A DNA stretch of 64,000 nt from Pneumocystis sp. 'macacae' (lineage: Eukaryota > Ascomycota > Pneumocystomycetes > Pneumocystales > Pneumocystaceae): the NCBI GenBank assembly GCA_018127085.1, contig CM030721.1, positions 62,001-126,000 on the forward strand, given 5' to 3'. This document shows positions 45,115 to 59,242 of this stretch, piece by piece. The translations under genes and the position numbers were made by a program. The first letter of the stretch is position 1. Every line of letters starts with the position of its first letter. The notes below the pieces were generated by a model. The model had not been told where the DNA came from, ran no database searches, and worked only from the letters and a program-made list of their open reading frames with translations.

Positions 45115-46925
45115 TTAAAACGTGGTTCCGTTTTTAATAAATAATCTATATTCTTCTTTTTTTATCCATTTTAATACTGAATTGACATTTTTGATTAAAT
45201 GTTGTTTAGTTATTTCTGGTTTAGCCACCGTAAAAAATTCAAAAGTTGATGTTATCTTAGAACGATATTAGAGATTTTTAAAAAAAGCATAAAATTAATT
45301 ACCCAAGCAATTGCTATATAATTTTTATTAGAAATAAATTGAAGTTTACTATATGATTTTTTCTGAGTCAAAGAATGAAGTATATGATAAACTTTCATGA
45401 TTCTGAGTTAGAAATGTATTAGATTTATAATAAATAATAACAATAGCTTACTTTTGTTTTTGAAGAATATTTTCAGATGTTTTCCATTGTGGCATAGTAA
45501 ATTGTATATCATCTCTTGATTTATAAATAAAATGATAGAGATAAGGTGCATTGGTGTCAGCTGTGCTTGTTAATAATATAAATGTAGATTAACCCTTACA
45601 TGTTGTATAAGATGTTTCTGTTGCAAATTTTATTGTGTTCAAAATATCGTGGACATTGAAATCCTGTTAATATTAGATAAATGTTTTTTAATATGCTTAT
45701 ATACATTAACAATTTTTTGTTTCATTTGTTTCATTTCAAAAAAAGTATTTTTATCTGTTGAAATCAATATAATTGCAGTTGATTCTGATATAAAAGTGAC
45801 ATAACAATATGTAAATCCTTTGGGATCAAATTTAGGGAAACATAGTGGTATCCAGTGTTCAGTTCCATCTTTAAATGATGTAGTATTAAACACCATAGAA
45901 AATAGTAAAAATAATTCTATTTCTTGTTAATAAATTTTATTGAAATTTTAATTATTTTCCTAAAGAATTAATAGAATGGTTTTTTTGTCGTATTATACTA
46001 ATTATGCATAAGTTTGATACAATTATTCCATATAATAATTTCTATATATTTTCACAAGATATTTTAAACTAGTAATTTATTTATACTTCTGCTCTTGCTT
46101 TAATTAGAATAGAGTCTATCTTTATCCTAATAGATTTTCTGAGTCTTAAACATTGTAACCCATTCAATAAAATAGATGGTTCTCCTTCAATGATTACATC
46201 AGAAAGTGCATCGAGGAATATTTTCGTATCTAATAACAATAAGAATTAAACTAAATAAATTATCTCATACTCCCAAGAAGTCTTTTTAGGTCAAAATTCT
46301 CTTTATGGGCAAAAATATTTAATAATTTATCTAGTGTAAGTATTGTTGTTATTTGAGTATATAGTATGTTAAGTTGTGCTTTGATCTTGAAAATTTTAGC
46401 ATATTTTTTCAGTTATTTCCTAAAAAACCTGTGTTTCTGATTCGCGTAATTTCGAAATACCTACTAAATATAAAGGACCTTCTAAAAGTATAACTACTAT
46501 TAAATCTTTTGATGCGAAACTTCTAGAGAAATATTTTTAGAACAAGTAGAAGTTTTAATATTTCTGTACTTAAGATTATCTTCCTTGCTGTGAAAAAAAC
46601 TTATAATTATTTGTATAATCCCCATGTATTCAGATATAATCATTTCATCTCCATATCTACTATAGACTAGTTTTCCAGCTCTAGAAAGTATAAAAAAGTG
46701 CTTTTTTTTAGATTTCAATGTCTCTATTTTATCTATTATTATTAGTATTTTTTAGAAAAAAATCAAAAAACTACCTTCATTTTTAGAATCTTTATTATAT
46801 GACTTTGACTTTGAATTATGAGAAACATTTGATTCTTCTTTAAGGAACGCTTTATCTGTAAATGATTGTGTTTTTATAATTTTTTCTTTTTGATTCTTCA
46901 ATGCTCTTTCTTTGAATTTGTTCAT
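45115..46925 (-). CDS. MON1: Mon1, subunit of the Ypt7/Rab7 exchange factor
   Basis: About seven exons. The N-terminal exon is basic and Ser/Asn-rich (MNKFKERALKNQKEKI...). The first longin domain starts KKHFFILSRAGKLVYSRYGDE then MIISEYMGIIQIIISFF, the Mon1 signature. Later exons hold FKDGTEHWIPLCFPKFDP and GFTYCYVTFISESTAIILIS (second longin domain), and the C-terminus STFEFFTVAKPEITKQ then VLKWIKKEEYRLFI. Mon1 pairs with Ccz1 on late endosomes and autophagosomes to activate Ypt7 before vacuole fusion. It ends 54 bp from the convergent valyl-tRNA synthetase stop. Some internal exons (45,240-45,640 and 46,080-46,500) are short and their borders are approximate. Confidence 0.85.
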
Positions 46926-47415
46926 AAATATAAAAGTTTAGTAATAAGTTAAAAATTGAAAAATCAGTTATAATAAATTGTATATTGATTAATATATACA
47001 CTGAAAATATAACTTTATTCAAATTTTTTATTTTTGATGCTTTTTATATGTATAATGCCTATTTAATTCTGGTTTTTGTAGAAATATTTTTTAAATACTG
47101 TTTAAATTTGTAGTGTTTATATTTAAAAACTTATAATTGTTTGATAATTTTATTTTAAATTTCTTTTTAGTATTTTTTTCTTTCATTGATATGCATTTTC
47201 ATGAAATGTTTATAATAGGTTTTTTATCTTTTTTGGGATAATTGAAGGTTTCTATGTTATTGATGTTTTATAAGACTTTGATTATATTGATTTTTTGAAA
47301 GAAAATAAATGATTTTAAAAGTATGAAATAATTAAAGCTTTTGATGTATTTAATGAAAATGAAGGTCTTGGAAATATTAAGTATCTTTTTTTTGTAGGTT
47401 TAAAAGTTTTAAAGT
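46926..47415. other. Divergent intergenic region, MON1 / DOP1
   Basis: 490 bp between head-to-head trafficking genes; AT-rich. No gene, RNA or repeat recognised. Confidence 0.5.
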
Positions 47416-50400
47416 ATGGAAAAAAATATTAGAGAAGACCTGCAAAAAGAAGGATTGTCTACATTTTCTCCTAAAACAATGAAAACATCTCTTTGTGTTA
47501 AAGGCATATTATTTTTTTTTTTATAGAAAATATCTAATATTTTTTAAAAAAAAGATTCAGAAAATTTTCAAAAATTTAAAAAATATTCTGGAGGACTGGA
47601 CAAAATTCTTCAATCATTTGATAATCTTCATGAATGGGCAGATTATATATCATTCCTTTCAAAGCTTCTAAAGGTTTTTGAGATTTAGTTAACGATCTAA
47701 AAGCGGATTAAGAATTTATTTAGACTCTACATTCATATCCTACATTTGCTACTGTTCCTTATCAGGATCTTGTTGCATGCAGGCTGGCACAATGTTTGAA
47801 TCCGAATCTCCCTTCTGGTGTACATCAAAAAACGCTTGAAGTTTATTCTTATATTTTTTCTTTAATTGGGGTACGCAAGCATATTTTTCTATAAAATTAA
47901 TGGGATTTAAGAAAAATGGTCTTTCTGAATCTCTTTTCCTCTGGAATAGCGGTTTAGCGTCTGTTTTGATGTTTGCATCTACGAAGATTAAGGTATAGTT
48001 TTTTTGCAGATAGTGTTTAATAAAAATAATTAGCCTTATTTTCTTGGTCTTATTGAAACGTTTTACTTGCCATTAGGTCCTAGTCTTCGTCCTTGTACAA
48101 AATCATTAATTATGTCGTTGCTTCCTGGTCTTGAAGAAGATTCTGGGGAATATTTTAATGAAACTTTTAATGTTTTGGATTCTATACGGCAAAAATTAGC
48201 AGATGAGGCTTTTTTTTGGCAATGTTTATGGCTTTGTATAATCACATCTTCTCAGCAGAGACAAGGAGCTCTAAAATATTTGTTTAAATGTTTTCCTGTT
48301 TTAAAAGATAAGTCTAATGGTAAAAATTTATATTTGTTATTAGATTATATTGGGTTTAATTTTTTTTAGATATTTTTCCAATAATACATCCTGATCCTGG
48401 TCTTTTTATAAGAGCATTTAGTTCTGGGCTTAGTGATCAGCAATCATTAATTCGCCGTGGATTTCTTGAGCTTTTAGTTCAAAATGTTCCTTTATCGTCG
48501 GTTATTTTTCAGGAGTATTTAGGCTTATTTTTTTTTTTTTTTTAAATAGTATATTAGGAATATTCTTCCTGTAGACTCTGAACTTCTAGTAATGAATGCA
48601 ATTAAAGTTGTCTTGGGTAAAGAAATATCTCTTGATCGGCGAGTTTGGCTATGGCTTATGGGCTCTGATTTTGAACAAAATCCTGTTGATGATTCTTATT
48701 TTAAGAACTATAGCATGAAACATGTTGTAAATTGTATAAAGAATTGTTTGGATATAAATAAGAATGATCCTTTAAAACTCAAAGAAATACTTAAAATTCT
48801 ATTGTCTTTAATGGAGAGATCTATAATAGGAAGTATTATTGTTTCTGAAATTTTTTTTCCTGTTTTAAGAACTATATACATGTTTAGCAGATTTAGTGAT
48901 TATGATTTATATAATGATGTTTTATTTTTCGCTAGAGCATTCTTTGACACTATAGATTCAAGGTTAATATGGAGTAAAATATTGTCTTTGGTTGATAAAC
49001 CAGACATTTTTGATTCTTTTGATTGCGATTTTGCACTGTATATTATCTCGAATTTTAGTGTTCATAAGGAAGATATAATTCTTTTTCATATTCCTATGGT
49101 TTTGTATCTTAACATTTTAAATATTTCGAACAAGTCAAAGAATTTAGCAACTAAAAAGACTTTACTATTGGTAATACATAAATTGGTATCCTTTGTTCCA
49201 AATAATGAGTTATCCAATGTTTTGTTTGGTGAATATAGTTATGAGGATCGACTATTTTTGAAAGATAATATTGAAAAATATTATCAAAATCTTTTGACTG
49301 ATAAAAATAATATAGACTTGTCTAAGGAAATGGCTATGGACTTTATTTTTTCTTTATTCATTGAAAATATAGTGCTTTATCTTGATGATAGTTTTTGTTT
49401 ATTTGAAATGCTTTGGCTTACGTATGAATTTATTCCAAAAGCCTTACGATGTTCAGAAATTCAGAAAAAAATGATATTGGATGCTATAGTATCTGTTCTT
49501 AATTCTAATGATCTTATTTTTGATCATATTTACTATATAGTTAAAATTATTATAGAATTATTAAAAAGAACATGGATTAATATTGAGGATATTAATAATA
49601 ATGATGTGCTGGTTCCTTTAGTTTTTTATGTATGTTTTGAAAAAATGGAGTGCGTAGAGCTTATTTGTTTTAGATATGGGATTATTTTTCTCTTGAAAAT
49701 TCAAAATATCATATTGACGCATCGCGATTGTTATGGACATTACATAAAGCACTTAACGGGTCTTTTATTGAAACAATTATTGTTTATGCAATGAATATTC
49801 GTGAAAGTTCATATATTGCTTGTCTTAAGTTTACTATATTATGGAAATATAGTGGTAAGTTTTCCCTATATTATAATAAAATTAAGTTCTTAAAGTCGAT
49901 GAATCTCTTTTTGCTCATGTACTTGCTAGGCCGTCTTTAATAATGGCTGGTTTTCTTCACTCTAATGATATTCATACAAAATTTTTGGTGAAAGCTTGGA
50001 TTGAAACTTTGAATACTTCTTTTATTAGGTTTGTTTTTTTTTCTTTTGTTAATATTAAGAAAATAAGATTATTGGATATTGTGATTATAAAACTGTTATC
50101 TTTAGAACTTACTTATTCTTCTAAAAATGAAGTTGCTCAAGAATTAAATATTTCTCTATTGCAATTCAAAGAAACTGATGATATATCGATGTTTATTTAT
50201 TATATATCTATATGTTTAGAAATTATTGAATCTGGAGGAATTGATCTTTTAGACTATGCTTTTACTGAACTTTTAAATGTAGATATTAATAAAAACAATT
50301 TGTTATCTAAACGTGAGTTAATATAGCGGTTTTAATGTTTTGTAATGATAAATAATTTAGATTGTTTAATATCTTCTGATATGAGTTATATTAGTATATT

Positions 50401-53400
50401 AGCGAAAATTGCTATCAGGTTAAATAGATATTTGTTTTTAGTTAGTAAACTTATAAAATTAGAGTTCTCCATATGTTTCCTGAATCGGATTCTCATAATT
50501 TAGGATCAACGATTATTAATCTTCATTTTTTAGCAAGTAAACTTCTTTTTTATATTGTTTCTAAATGTGAATTATTTGACTATGAACTTATTGAAGTGCT
50601 TTTGAAAAGGCTTATAGTAAAAGGTTTTATTTGTGAAAATATTTTTGACAAATACATTTTGGATATTTTATATATTATTTTAAAGCGCAATATTACTCAA
50701 TATGAAACAAATTTTAAGGATTTTTTTTTCAACGGTATTCATTCTTTGTCTATAAGTGAAAGTTTTGGCGATAATTCTGAAAAAAAAGTATTCCGTAATG
50801 TTTTATTTATGTTAGTTAAGCTTTTTACTATTCGATTATTAACAACACAAATTTCTTCGAATATTGAAATTTTAATAGATTTCTATAAACGCTGTTTAGG
50901 ATTATTTACCAATGAAATGTTTCAGATATTTATACCATTTATAGAAACCCTGTGTAGTCAAGTTAATTCTATTCTTGTTAGTTTAGAAACTGATTTTTCG
51001 AATTTAAAAATAGAAAGTATACCTTCTTATGAAATTATTTTGCATTGCTTTGAAGGTTTGAAGTATACAATTATTTGGGCACTTGAAAATCATGATGATA
51101 AATTAAAGAATTCTTCTCAGAAGACTTCTGAGAATGTAGGGTTTTTTGGGAACGTTATGTCTGGTGTGTTTTCTTTAGAAGCTCCAAGTACTGTTAATCT
51201 TTCTGTAGATGTAATTCTTCTTTTTTTTGTCTATTAATGACATTTATAGAATCGGAATTCTATAATATTATGTTTTCGAGATATTGTAAAACTAGCCTTT
51301 TATGTTTGGTCTTGGTTGGAATCTAATACGATTGTTGCTAGTATAAGGAAACTAGAAACGTATAAGTTTATAAATATGAGACTTAAAACAGCAAGTAGAC
51401 AGCTAATTTATGCACTTTATGATATAAAACCTATGGAAACATTAGAAAGTTTGGTAAATTCAATAAATAAAACAGATATGAAGGTAAAAATGTGCCTGTA
51501 TATATTAGTTAGATTTATTTTTCTAGATTGAAGAGCGTGTTTTTCATTTTTTATCTAAATTTGATGATTCTAGAAAACAAGAGATAATTCCTCTTTTAAT
51601 TAATAGCATTAATTTTAGAACAAATTCAACGTCTATTTCTCAAAAACATAAATCAAATATAATAATTTCTGTGTACGTTAAATCCCTATTTTAATATTAT
51701 TTCTGATTTTTATAGAACTCTAAATTCAATTATTAGTTTTCTTATAAGTTTTGTTGAATTTTCTGAAATAAATCTTTTAAAACAGAATTGGCCTGCATGT
51801 TTAGTTTTTTTGCGAGATGTAGTTAATAGTCCTCAACAATATCAAATAATTGATACTTATATACTTCATTTTGCTACATCATTGATTAAAAAATTAAGTG
51901 AAATAAATTTTAATAAGGAAAAACGTGACAAAAAGGAAATGATTGTAATATTTTTGCTATTAATTATTTGTTTACTTAATTGTTTTAGGATATTTATTTA
52001 CGAATCTTAAGTATTTTTACTTCGAAGTCACTTAGGTTCTGTGATTCTAGCCTATTATTTAGTAAAGATACTAACTGTCAGTTGTCTACTAGTAATCGTG
52101 ATGAAATATTAGATTTATTTTTTGAGCTAAAATATTTTTAGATAATGAAGAAAAAACGAAAATTTTTGACAGTATTGATAAATCGAATAAGAACAATGAA
52201 TTATCTCTATCTTCTGCTTTTTCGAATTATGAACTAAATTCTGTTTTACTTAAATATGTAATTCCTTGTCTTTCTAAAATAATAACAGACAATGAAAAAA
52301 TTGTTCATGCATGCAGCATTATTATGACAAATGTGATCGGATCAGAGTATCGAAATTCTCAATTGTATAGTTTTTTATCTTGATATTATGATAATTGATT
52401 AGAATAGATCTCGAAAGTATTCAGAAGATAATCTTATTTTATTGGCTAAGCTTGCTGAACTTTCAGGGTCTTCTAAGTTTTGGAAAAAAGAAGTTATAGA
52501 TGTTTTCAACGATAGTTCTTTTTTTACAATGTCGTTTAGCGAAGCTGTATTATGGATGCCTATTATTAAACAGTTATATAATAATGATAAAGATAGGTCA
52601 CTTGAAATATTTACCAAATTTTCTTTTTATTCATCGTCTAGTATTTTTGTATTTAGAGAATCTGAAGTTGTTTCTCGAAAATATCAATTAAAGCGTCTTA
52701 TTTTTATTATAATTTCATCAGATAAAGATAAATATGCTGACAAAATTAAAGATATAGAAAATGTTATTCTTGAATATATTAAGGGACCATTAAGGAAAAT
52801 GCTTCGAAAAGAAATATTTTTGTTAATTAGAGCATTAATTGTATACATGTCATCGATACATTTAACTTCTCTTTGGGCAATAATTTTATCAGAACTTCAG
52901 TATTCTTTCATAGATCTCTTAGAGAAGGATCTTCCTTGGAATCAAGAACTTCTTGATTCATTGCATGATGCTTGTAAGCTTTTGGATGTGATTTTGGTTA
53001 TTGAACCAGAGGAATTTCTAGTGTATGGTTTTTATTTTAATTTTGTGTTTTTAAAGCTTTTTATAGGCATAAATGGGTTTTTATTACGGATACTATTGAT
53101 TCAGTTTATTCTTCTGATAAATCAAAATCTGTTGCATTGATAGATAAACTTTTTCACAAGATTTTTACATTTCTTCATAGATCATTACGTACTAGTGAAT
53201 CGCCGCAGGTAATCTATTTATATATATATAATCAATATAATTGCTGTAGCCCTCTCAAGCGTTTATAAATATCGATGCTTCTAATAAAAGGTCACCTATG
53301 CTTATTTCTAAAACGATTGAAAATATTTCCGATATTAAACCATTTTTGAGTCGTATTAGTGAAATTAACTATGAAAATGCATATGATTTCTGTTCTCCAG

Positions 53401-53444
53401 ATATAAAAGCATGTGAAATGGGGTTGTTAAGGGATCTTTTTTAA
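47416..53444 (+). CDS. DOP1: Dopey family protein Dop1
   Basis: The largest gene here, with many short introns. The N-terminal Dopey domain is clear: KYSGGLDKILQSFDNLHEWA, DYISFLSKLLK, YPTFATVPYQDLVACRLAQC, LNPNLPSGVHQKTLEVYSYI, LFLWNSGLASVLMFAS, LPLGPSLRPCTKSLIMSLLP, DSGEYFNETFNVLDSI and AFFWQCLWLCI. The rest is alpha-helical repeat with lower similarity; the final part (SRFRSKYQ-like, EDLPWNQELLDSLHDACKLLD) is the leucine-rich C-terminal region. Dop1 with Mon2 and the flippase Neo1 acts in endosome-Golgi membrane traffic and cell polarity. The stop (53,442-53,444) follows MGLLRDLF. Exact exon borders in 50,330-52,450 are approximate. Confidence 0.85.
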
Positions 53445-53539
53445 AAATATTTTTTTATATGGTGGTTGTTATAGTAACTAAGATCTTTTAAATGTTACGT
53501 ATGTTGATCTAGATTTTTCATAAAAATAATATTTTATTT

Positions 53540-55367
53540 ATGATATTTCTGCTAGGGTATCATAATAACTTGGAATTGGAAAAGCATGTAAGACCTACAT
53601 CAAAGAAGGAAATTTTAGGGTGGTATAGTTGTGGATTTTCAAATGAAGTGTTTTCTGTAGTTTCAATGGGTACGTTTGTTCCATTGTTATTAGAACAACT
53701 TGTTCGGGATTCAGGTGTTTTGTTATCTAATAAAACAATTTCGTGTTCGCCTCATGATTTGTCATTTACTGTTTTTTCATCTCAAAGTGATAAAGATTTG
53801 AATTTATGTGTTATTTATATTTCTGGAATAGGCTGGATAGACAGCTATAGCTTTTCGTTATATGTGTATTCTATAGCATCTCTTCTCCAATGCATCTTTA
53901 TTATTAGTATTAGTGGTTTGGCCGATTGTGGAAAGAATCGTAAAATTTTACTTCTTATTTTTTCAATTATTGGGAGCTTTTCTGCTATTTCTTTTATTTT
54001 TATAAATAAGCAGTATTTTTTTGCATCATTTTTATTTATTTTGTGCAGTGTAGTGTTTTTTTGAAATAGTTTTGTTTTATTAATAGTATATAGATATGTT
54101 ATGGTGCATCTACTGTACTTCTTAACTCTTTTTTACCTGGATTATCTAGAAATCATCCTTTAGTCCTAAGGGAATGTAGTAGATTGAATTCTCAAGAAAG
54201 TTTGTTACGTGGAACTGCTTTTTTTAGAGATAGTATTTCTGAAGATTATGATGATTCTTCTTTCCTTGATTATATAAAAATATGCGATTCTCGTGTGTCT
54301 GCTTTGATGATGGATTTGTCTTCAAATATTTCATCTTTTGGTATTGCTATAAGTTATTGTGGTGCTGTTATTTTTCAAATTATGTCCATTTTCATAATAC
54401 AAACAATTGGTTCTGGAATACTCTCTTCTCAAATTATTATTAGTGCATCAGGTTCTATGCATTCTTAACTGTTTATTTATTTATATATTTTAGGATTATG
54501 GTGGATGGTTTTTTCTATTCCTGTTGCAATATGGCTTAGATCACGTGATTTATCATCATTACCTCAAGATGTATTAGGAAGGTTTTCATTTATAGGATAT
54601 ATTTTGTATTCGTGGAAATCTTTAATAGATACATTTTTAGATGTGCGGAAATACAAGGGTATAGTTATTTTTTTGACTGCGTGGTTTTTTATATCTAATG
54701 GTTTTTGTTTTTTTTTTTTATTTTTATTTCTTATTAGCATTAGCATATTCCTCAATTGTTTCTACAACTATTCTTTTTGCAAAGTCTACTCTTTATATTC
54801 CTCTTATAGGTCTTGTTGTTATATCTCTATTGTCTACTTTATTTGGTATTTTAGGCGCGTTTTCTTGGCCTTATATTAGTCGAAGTTTCAAGTTTTCTCC
54901 TTCTCATACTCTTGTTCTTATTCTTTCTTTGTCACTTTTTATACCTGTTTATGGGATTATTGGGCTTTTCCCTATTTCTATAGGGTTAAAGCATCCTATA
55001 GAAATATATATATTAGCTATATTTTTTGGGTTTCTTTATGGAGGATTGCAAGGGTTTGATGCTAGATGCGTTATTTTACAGTAGAGTTCTTATTGATATA
55101 GATACTCTCGATCTTATTTTGGTCAATTGTGCCCTGAAAATTATGAAGCTAGATTTTATGCATTATATGCGATTACAGAAAAAATTAGCTCATTTTTAGG
55201 TCCTGGTATTATTGGTTGTATTGTTGGTAATTTTCCCAATAAAAGTAGGGAATGTTTTAAATACTATAGATATAATGCATAATATGCGTTATGCTTTTTT
55301 TTTTTTGTTTATAGCTATGGCTATATCTATACTAATCTTGATACAATTAAGAATGGTTAGCAAGTGA
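53540..55367 (+). CDS. ATG22: Vacuolar amino-acid effluxer Atg22
   Basis: About six exons encode a polytopic major-facilitator-like protein. The opening [20 protein letters not shown] then [10 protein letters not shown] is the Atg22 signature. A large lumenal loop (SCSPHDLSF...) precedes [20 protein letters not shown]. Later segments are [39 protein letters not shown] membrane stretches, [20 protein letters not shown] and [20 protein letters not shown]. Atg22 exports amino acids such as leucine from the vacuole after autophagy. Start taken at 53,540; the first residues before EILGW are not conserved, so an upstream exon is possible. Confidence 0.9.
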
Positions 55368-55781
55368 ATTTATTTCCCTGTGTGGAATAATATCGTTGTT
55401 ATACATTTGTTTACCTATATAAAGAGTACTATATAATTTGGATTCTTAATAGTTTGCGCACATTGGATTGCTTTATATTCTCTTGTATCTCATTTGAACA
55501 GGATGGTTGCTTTTAGGGATAAAATGATATAAACTATATTTATCAGCTCATTTATTCAACGTATTTAGTACTTTTTTTAGACTATTGTATATATATATTG
55601 AGTTTTATTGCCTCGACTATTTGTATTTGCTATAATATTTATCTTGAAACTTGTATATATATATATATGTATACATGGGTTTATATTTTGAAATATATGT
55701 TATTAATATATTTTTTTTATATTTGCTTTATATTATATTTTCTATAATTAGAATTACGTTAGACCGATGATAAAATAAATA
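55368..55781. other. Intergenic region, ATG22 to TAF1
   Basis: 414 bp, AT-rich, with (ta)n tracts near 55,655-55,670. TAF1 promoter by position; nothing else recognised. Confidence 0.5.
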
Positions 55782-58700
55782 ATGCGTGAGTGGGAAACAG
55801 AATTTGAAGAAGAATTAGAGGGGCTAAAATCAAGTGGACCCGATGTTGGGTGGATGGATGATGTAGATTTATTGGATAATGAACTTCCAGATGAAATTCC
55901 AGGAGATTCGATAGTTTTAGATGAAAAATGTCCTTTAGATTCTCCAGATGATGGTGATGAATTAGCATCAATTTTGAGAGAAGGTTTTGTAAAACCTTCT
56001 AGTGGTGCAGATGGGGTGCAGGCACCAGTGCAACTTCTTGGTTTTGGATGGTCTATGCCAATGATGAATCAAAGATGGGGAGAAGAGAAAATGTCTCGAG
56101 AATCTATTTTAAGAGAGTGTTTTCCAGGGTTTCGAGAGAACGAGGTGCTTAAATTTTGTGAACTATTCGTTACAAAGAAGGCTTATTTGATTCCTGTGAA
56201 ACATCGTGTGGGACGCAGTAAGTAGTGTTTCTAGCGGTGATGAACCGCGGGTGAGTGATAGAATTATTGGTTAACTTAAAGATTAGCATGTTTTCCGAAA
56301 TGGGTTGGATTGGATGTAGAGCAAGACGATGCACAGGCGTTTAGCATGTTTGGACGGTTAATACATCCCAGATGGGATGATGAGGTAGTCTATACGATAC
56401 CTTTTTCAGAAAAAGTGAATGAACAAACGAACGTTGATAAAGAGGCACCGGATGTTCTTGTATTTTGCTGTGAAACATAGCATAGGAGTGACTAATGCGT
56501 TTCAGTATGCATCTGAGTCTAATGAAATAAATCATGATTTGCATTTAATATGTTTCGATTGGTACAGGAGGGTTTTTTCCGATGAGTTTTCTCCATCTAA
56601 GAATGTAGCATTTGTTCGACCTAATTCAAAAATTAAATTTATGGGCGAAGGTTTTTTTTCTCAGTTTTATATTGATGATCGGATATTTTCTGGAAATATT
56701 GAATTGACACCATCTGTGCAACTTAATTTTAATGATCCTTTTCTTCTTCTTGATATTCAGAAAGTTGATTTAAATGATTCTAAGTATCTTGCAAATGAAC
56801 GTTCTTTATTATATAATGATTTATCACGAAAATATAATATATCAAATGATGAAGTTTATGATCAGTTACGTCAAAATCAACAGGCTCGTGTTCGTCAAAC
56901 TTTAGGTCATTTGTCAATTGAACATGGATTGGTTGCTGATCGATTGCAAAGTCCTTATTATAAAACAAGACTTTCAAAAACAGAATGTCGTCTCTTTCAT
57001 AGACCTGTGATTGCATTTAAAATCAATTATGAAATTAAATTTGAGAGAATTGGATCACGAAAGAAAAAAGATCGAATAAAAGATCCTAAGATATTACTAA
57101 GTACAACTAAAGGTGTCACTCTTAGTGATAATTCGACTTATGTATTGATGGAATATTCTGAAGAATATCCTTCTGTTATTTCTAATCCAGGTATGGGATC
57201 TAGGGTTGTTGTATTTTATCGCAAAAAATCAGATGATGATTGTACAAGACCAAAAATGACAATTGGTGAAACACACATTTTAGAGCCTCAGGATCGTTCG
57301 CCTTTTTGGAATTTCGGGACAGTAGATCCTGGAGAAACTGTACTTACTTTGTATAATAAAATGATACGAGCTCCTATTTTTGCGCATGAACCTGAAAATA
57401 CTGATTTTTTGGTTTTACGGTATGATTGTTTACATTTTGATTATTGGTGGTTAATTGTATTAGAAATACATCTTCACAAGGGTCAAAATATTATCTTCGT
57501 AGTATAAAGTATCTTTATGTTATTGGTCAGACATTACCTGTAATTGATGTTCCTGGTCCTCATTCTAGAAAAATTACTATGGTTAGTAAGAATAGGCTTA
57601 AAATGATCTGTTTTCGTCTTTTGCGTCGTGAGGAAAGTGGTAAAATTCTTATTAAACAAATGGCACATCATTTTCCTGATCAAAATGAAATGCAACTTAG
57701 ACAACGTCTTAAGGTTTGATTTTGCTTTTTATATTTATTTAGTATCTTAATTTTATCAAGGAGTTTATGGATTTTCAAAGGAAAGGTGATGATCAAGGAT
57801 ATTGGAGGCTAAAATCTTCTGAGGTTCTTCCCCCTGAAGTTGTTATTCGTAGTATGGTTTCACCTGAGACTGTATGTCTTATCGAAAGTATGCAAGTTGG
57901 TCTTCAAAATCTCGAGGATGCTGGTTATGGTCGAGCTGTAGAAGATGAAAATATGGATGAGACATGTCTCAGTATTGATCAACAATTAGTTCCTTGGATT
58001 TTAACACGAAATTTTATTAACGCTACTCAAGGGAAAGCTATGTTAAAATTACATGGCGAAGGCGATCCAACAGGTTGTGGCCAAGGATTTAGTTTTATAA
58101 GAACATCAATGAAAGGAGGGTTTAAATCATTAGATGAAACAATAGATGATAAAGCTGATGGAGATAAATCAAAAACAAATCATGGATATAATATAGCTAA
58201 ACAATCAAAGGCTTATGAGGATGAGATCGCAAGAATATGGAGGTCTCAACGTATTGGTCTGAGTATGATAGGAAATGCATCTATGGCTGACTTGGAATTC
58301 GAGGATTCTCAAAAAGATTTTACTAATGATAATAAAATGGATGCTGGATGGGACCTATCAACTCCGCAATCTACAGATCTAATTGAAAATGATGATTATT
58401 TTTCTATGAATTCTCAAATAGGTACTAATCAAACTAATAAAGTTTTAAGAATTCAGAGACTTATACGAAATTCATTTGGACAATTAGAAAGAAAAGTTGA
58501 AGTAGTTCATAATATTAATGTTATACGAGCATATATAAGACATAGACAACTAATTGATGACCAAACTACAATGATGGAAAAAATAGGGCCTACAGATGAT
58601 GAAGATGCTAATAGAAGGCGTAAGAAATTATTAGAAGAGCAGTTGGCACGATTAAGACATAATCGTGAAAGGAGGCAGGCTCGGAAAGCTGCTAAAGCTG

Positions 58701-58971
58701 CTCAAAAAGCTGAAACATCTGCTTTGTATGAAATTTCTTTACCAAATACTAAGAAGAATGCTACCGGTGCTAGTAGACGGTGTGGGAATTGTGGTATGTT
58801 TTTTTAATTTTTATATATCATATTGATCATTTTTAGGACAAGTTGGTCATATGAAGGTATTTTTATTGTATTTTTGAAATATAATGTTTAAAAATTTAGA
58901 CATGGAGAGGATGCCCTATGTATGGGAATGCTTTATTTAACACAGCTAGTTTTTCTGATGATGAACAATAA
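55782..58971 (+). CDS. TAF1: TFIID subunit 1 (TAF1)
   Basis: Six or so exons. The acidic N-terminus (EWETEFEEELEGLKSSGPDV, VDLLDNELPDEIPGD) corresponds to the TBP-binding TAND-like region, followed by LLGFGW. The core domain has DIQKVDLNDSKYLANERSLL (start of the domain), RQTLGHLSIEHGLVADRLQS, RPKMTIGETHILEPQDRSPF, FWNFGTVDPGETVLTLYNKM, KYLYVIGQTLPVIDVPGPHS and KKLLEEQLARLRHNRERRQA. A C-terminal zinc knuckle (CGNCGQVGHMKTWRGC) is split by an intron. TAF1 is the TFIID scaffold that contacts promoters. No bromodomains are present, as is usual in fungi. Intron joins at 56,467-56,512 (branch gactaat, acceptor tttcag) explain an apparent frameshift. Confidence 0.93.
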
Positions 58972-59242
58972 TTTAGTTATTTCATTAATAATGTGAAATT
59001 TTTATGTTGTATATTAAATATTTGTTTTTATGTATATCTATTCTGGCGTATATGTACTTCATTATGTTTAATATTTGTAGCTATTTTCAATATTAAGAGT
59101 ACTATTATATTTATTTTTAATTTATTTTATTTATTCTTGATAAAAGATTGTGATAATATTTTTTTAAAAAGATTAAATTGTGGTGGGTATGTTTAGTTAT
59201 CTAGAGATATGATAAAATAATATGTGATTTGTTTTTAGTTTT

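Noticed and set aside
53219..53232. TA dinucleotide tracts (also near 38,998, 55,655 and 60,600)
   Set aside because: Short AT microsatellites expected by chance in this base composition; the one at 53,219 is within a DOP1 intron.
56419..56515. Apparent frameshift in TAF1 between two overlapping open frames
   Set aside because: A 46-nt intron with donor GTATTT, branch gactaat and acceptor tttcag joins the two frames exactly, so the gene is intact.
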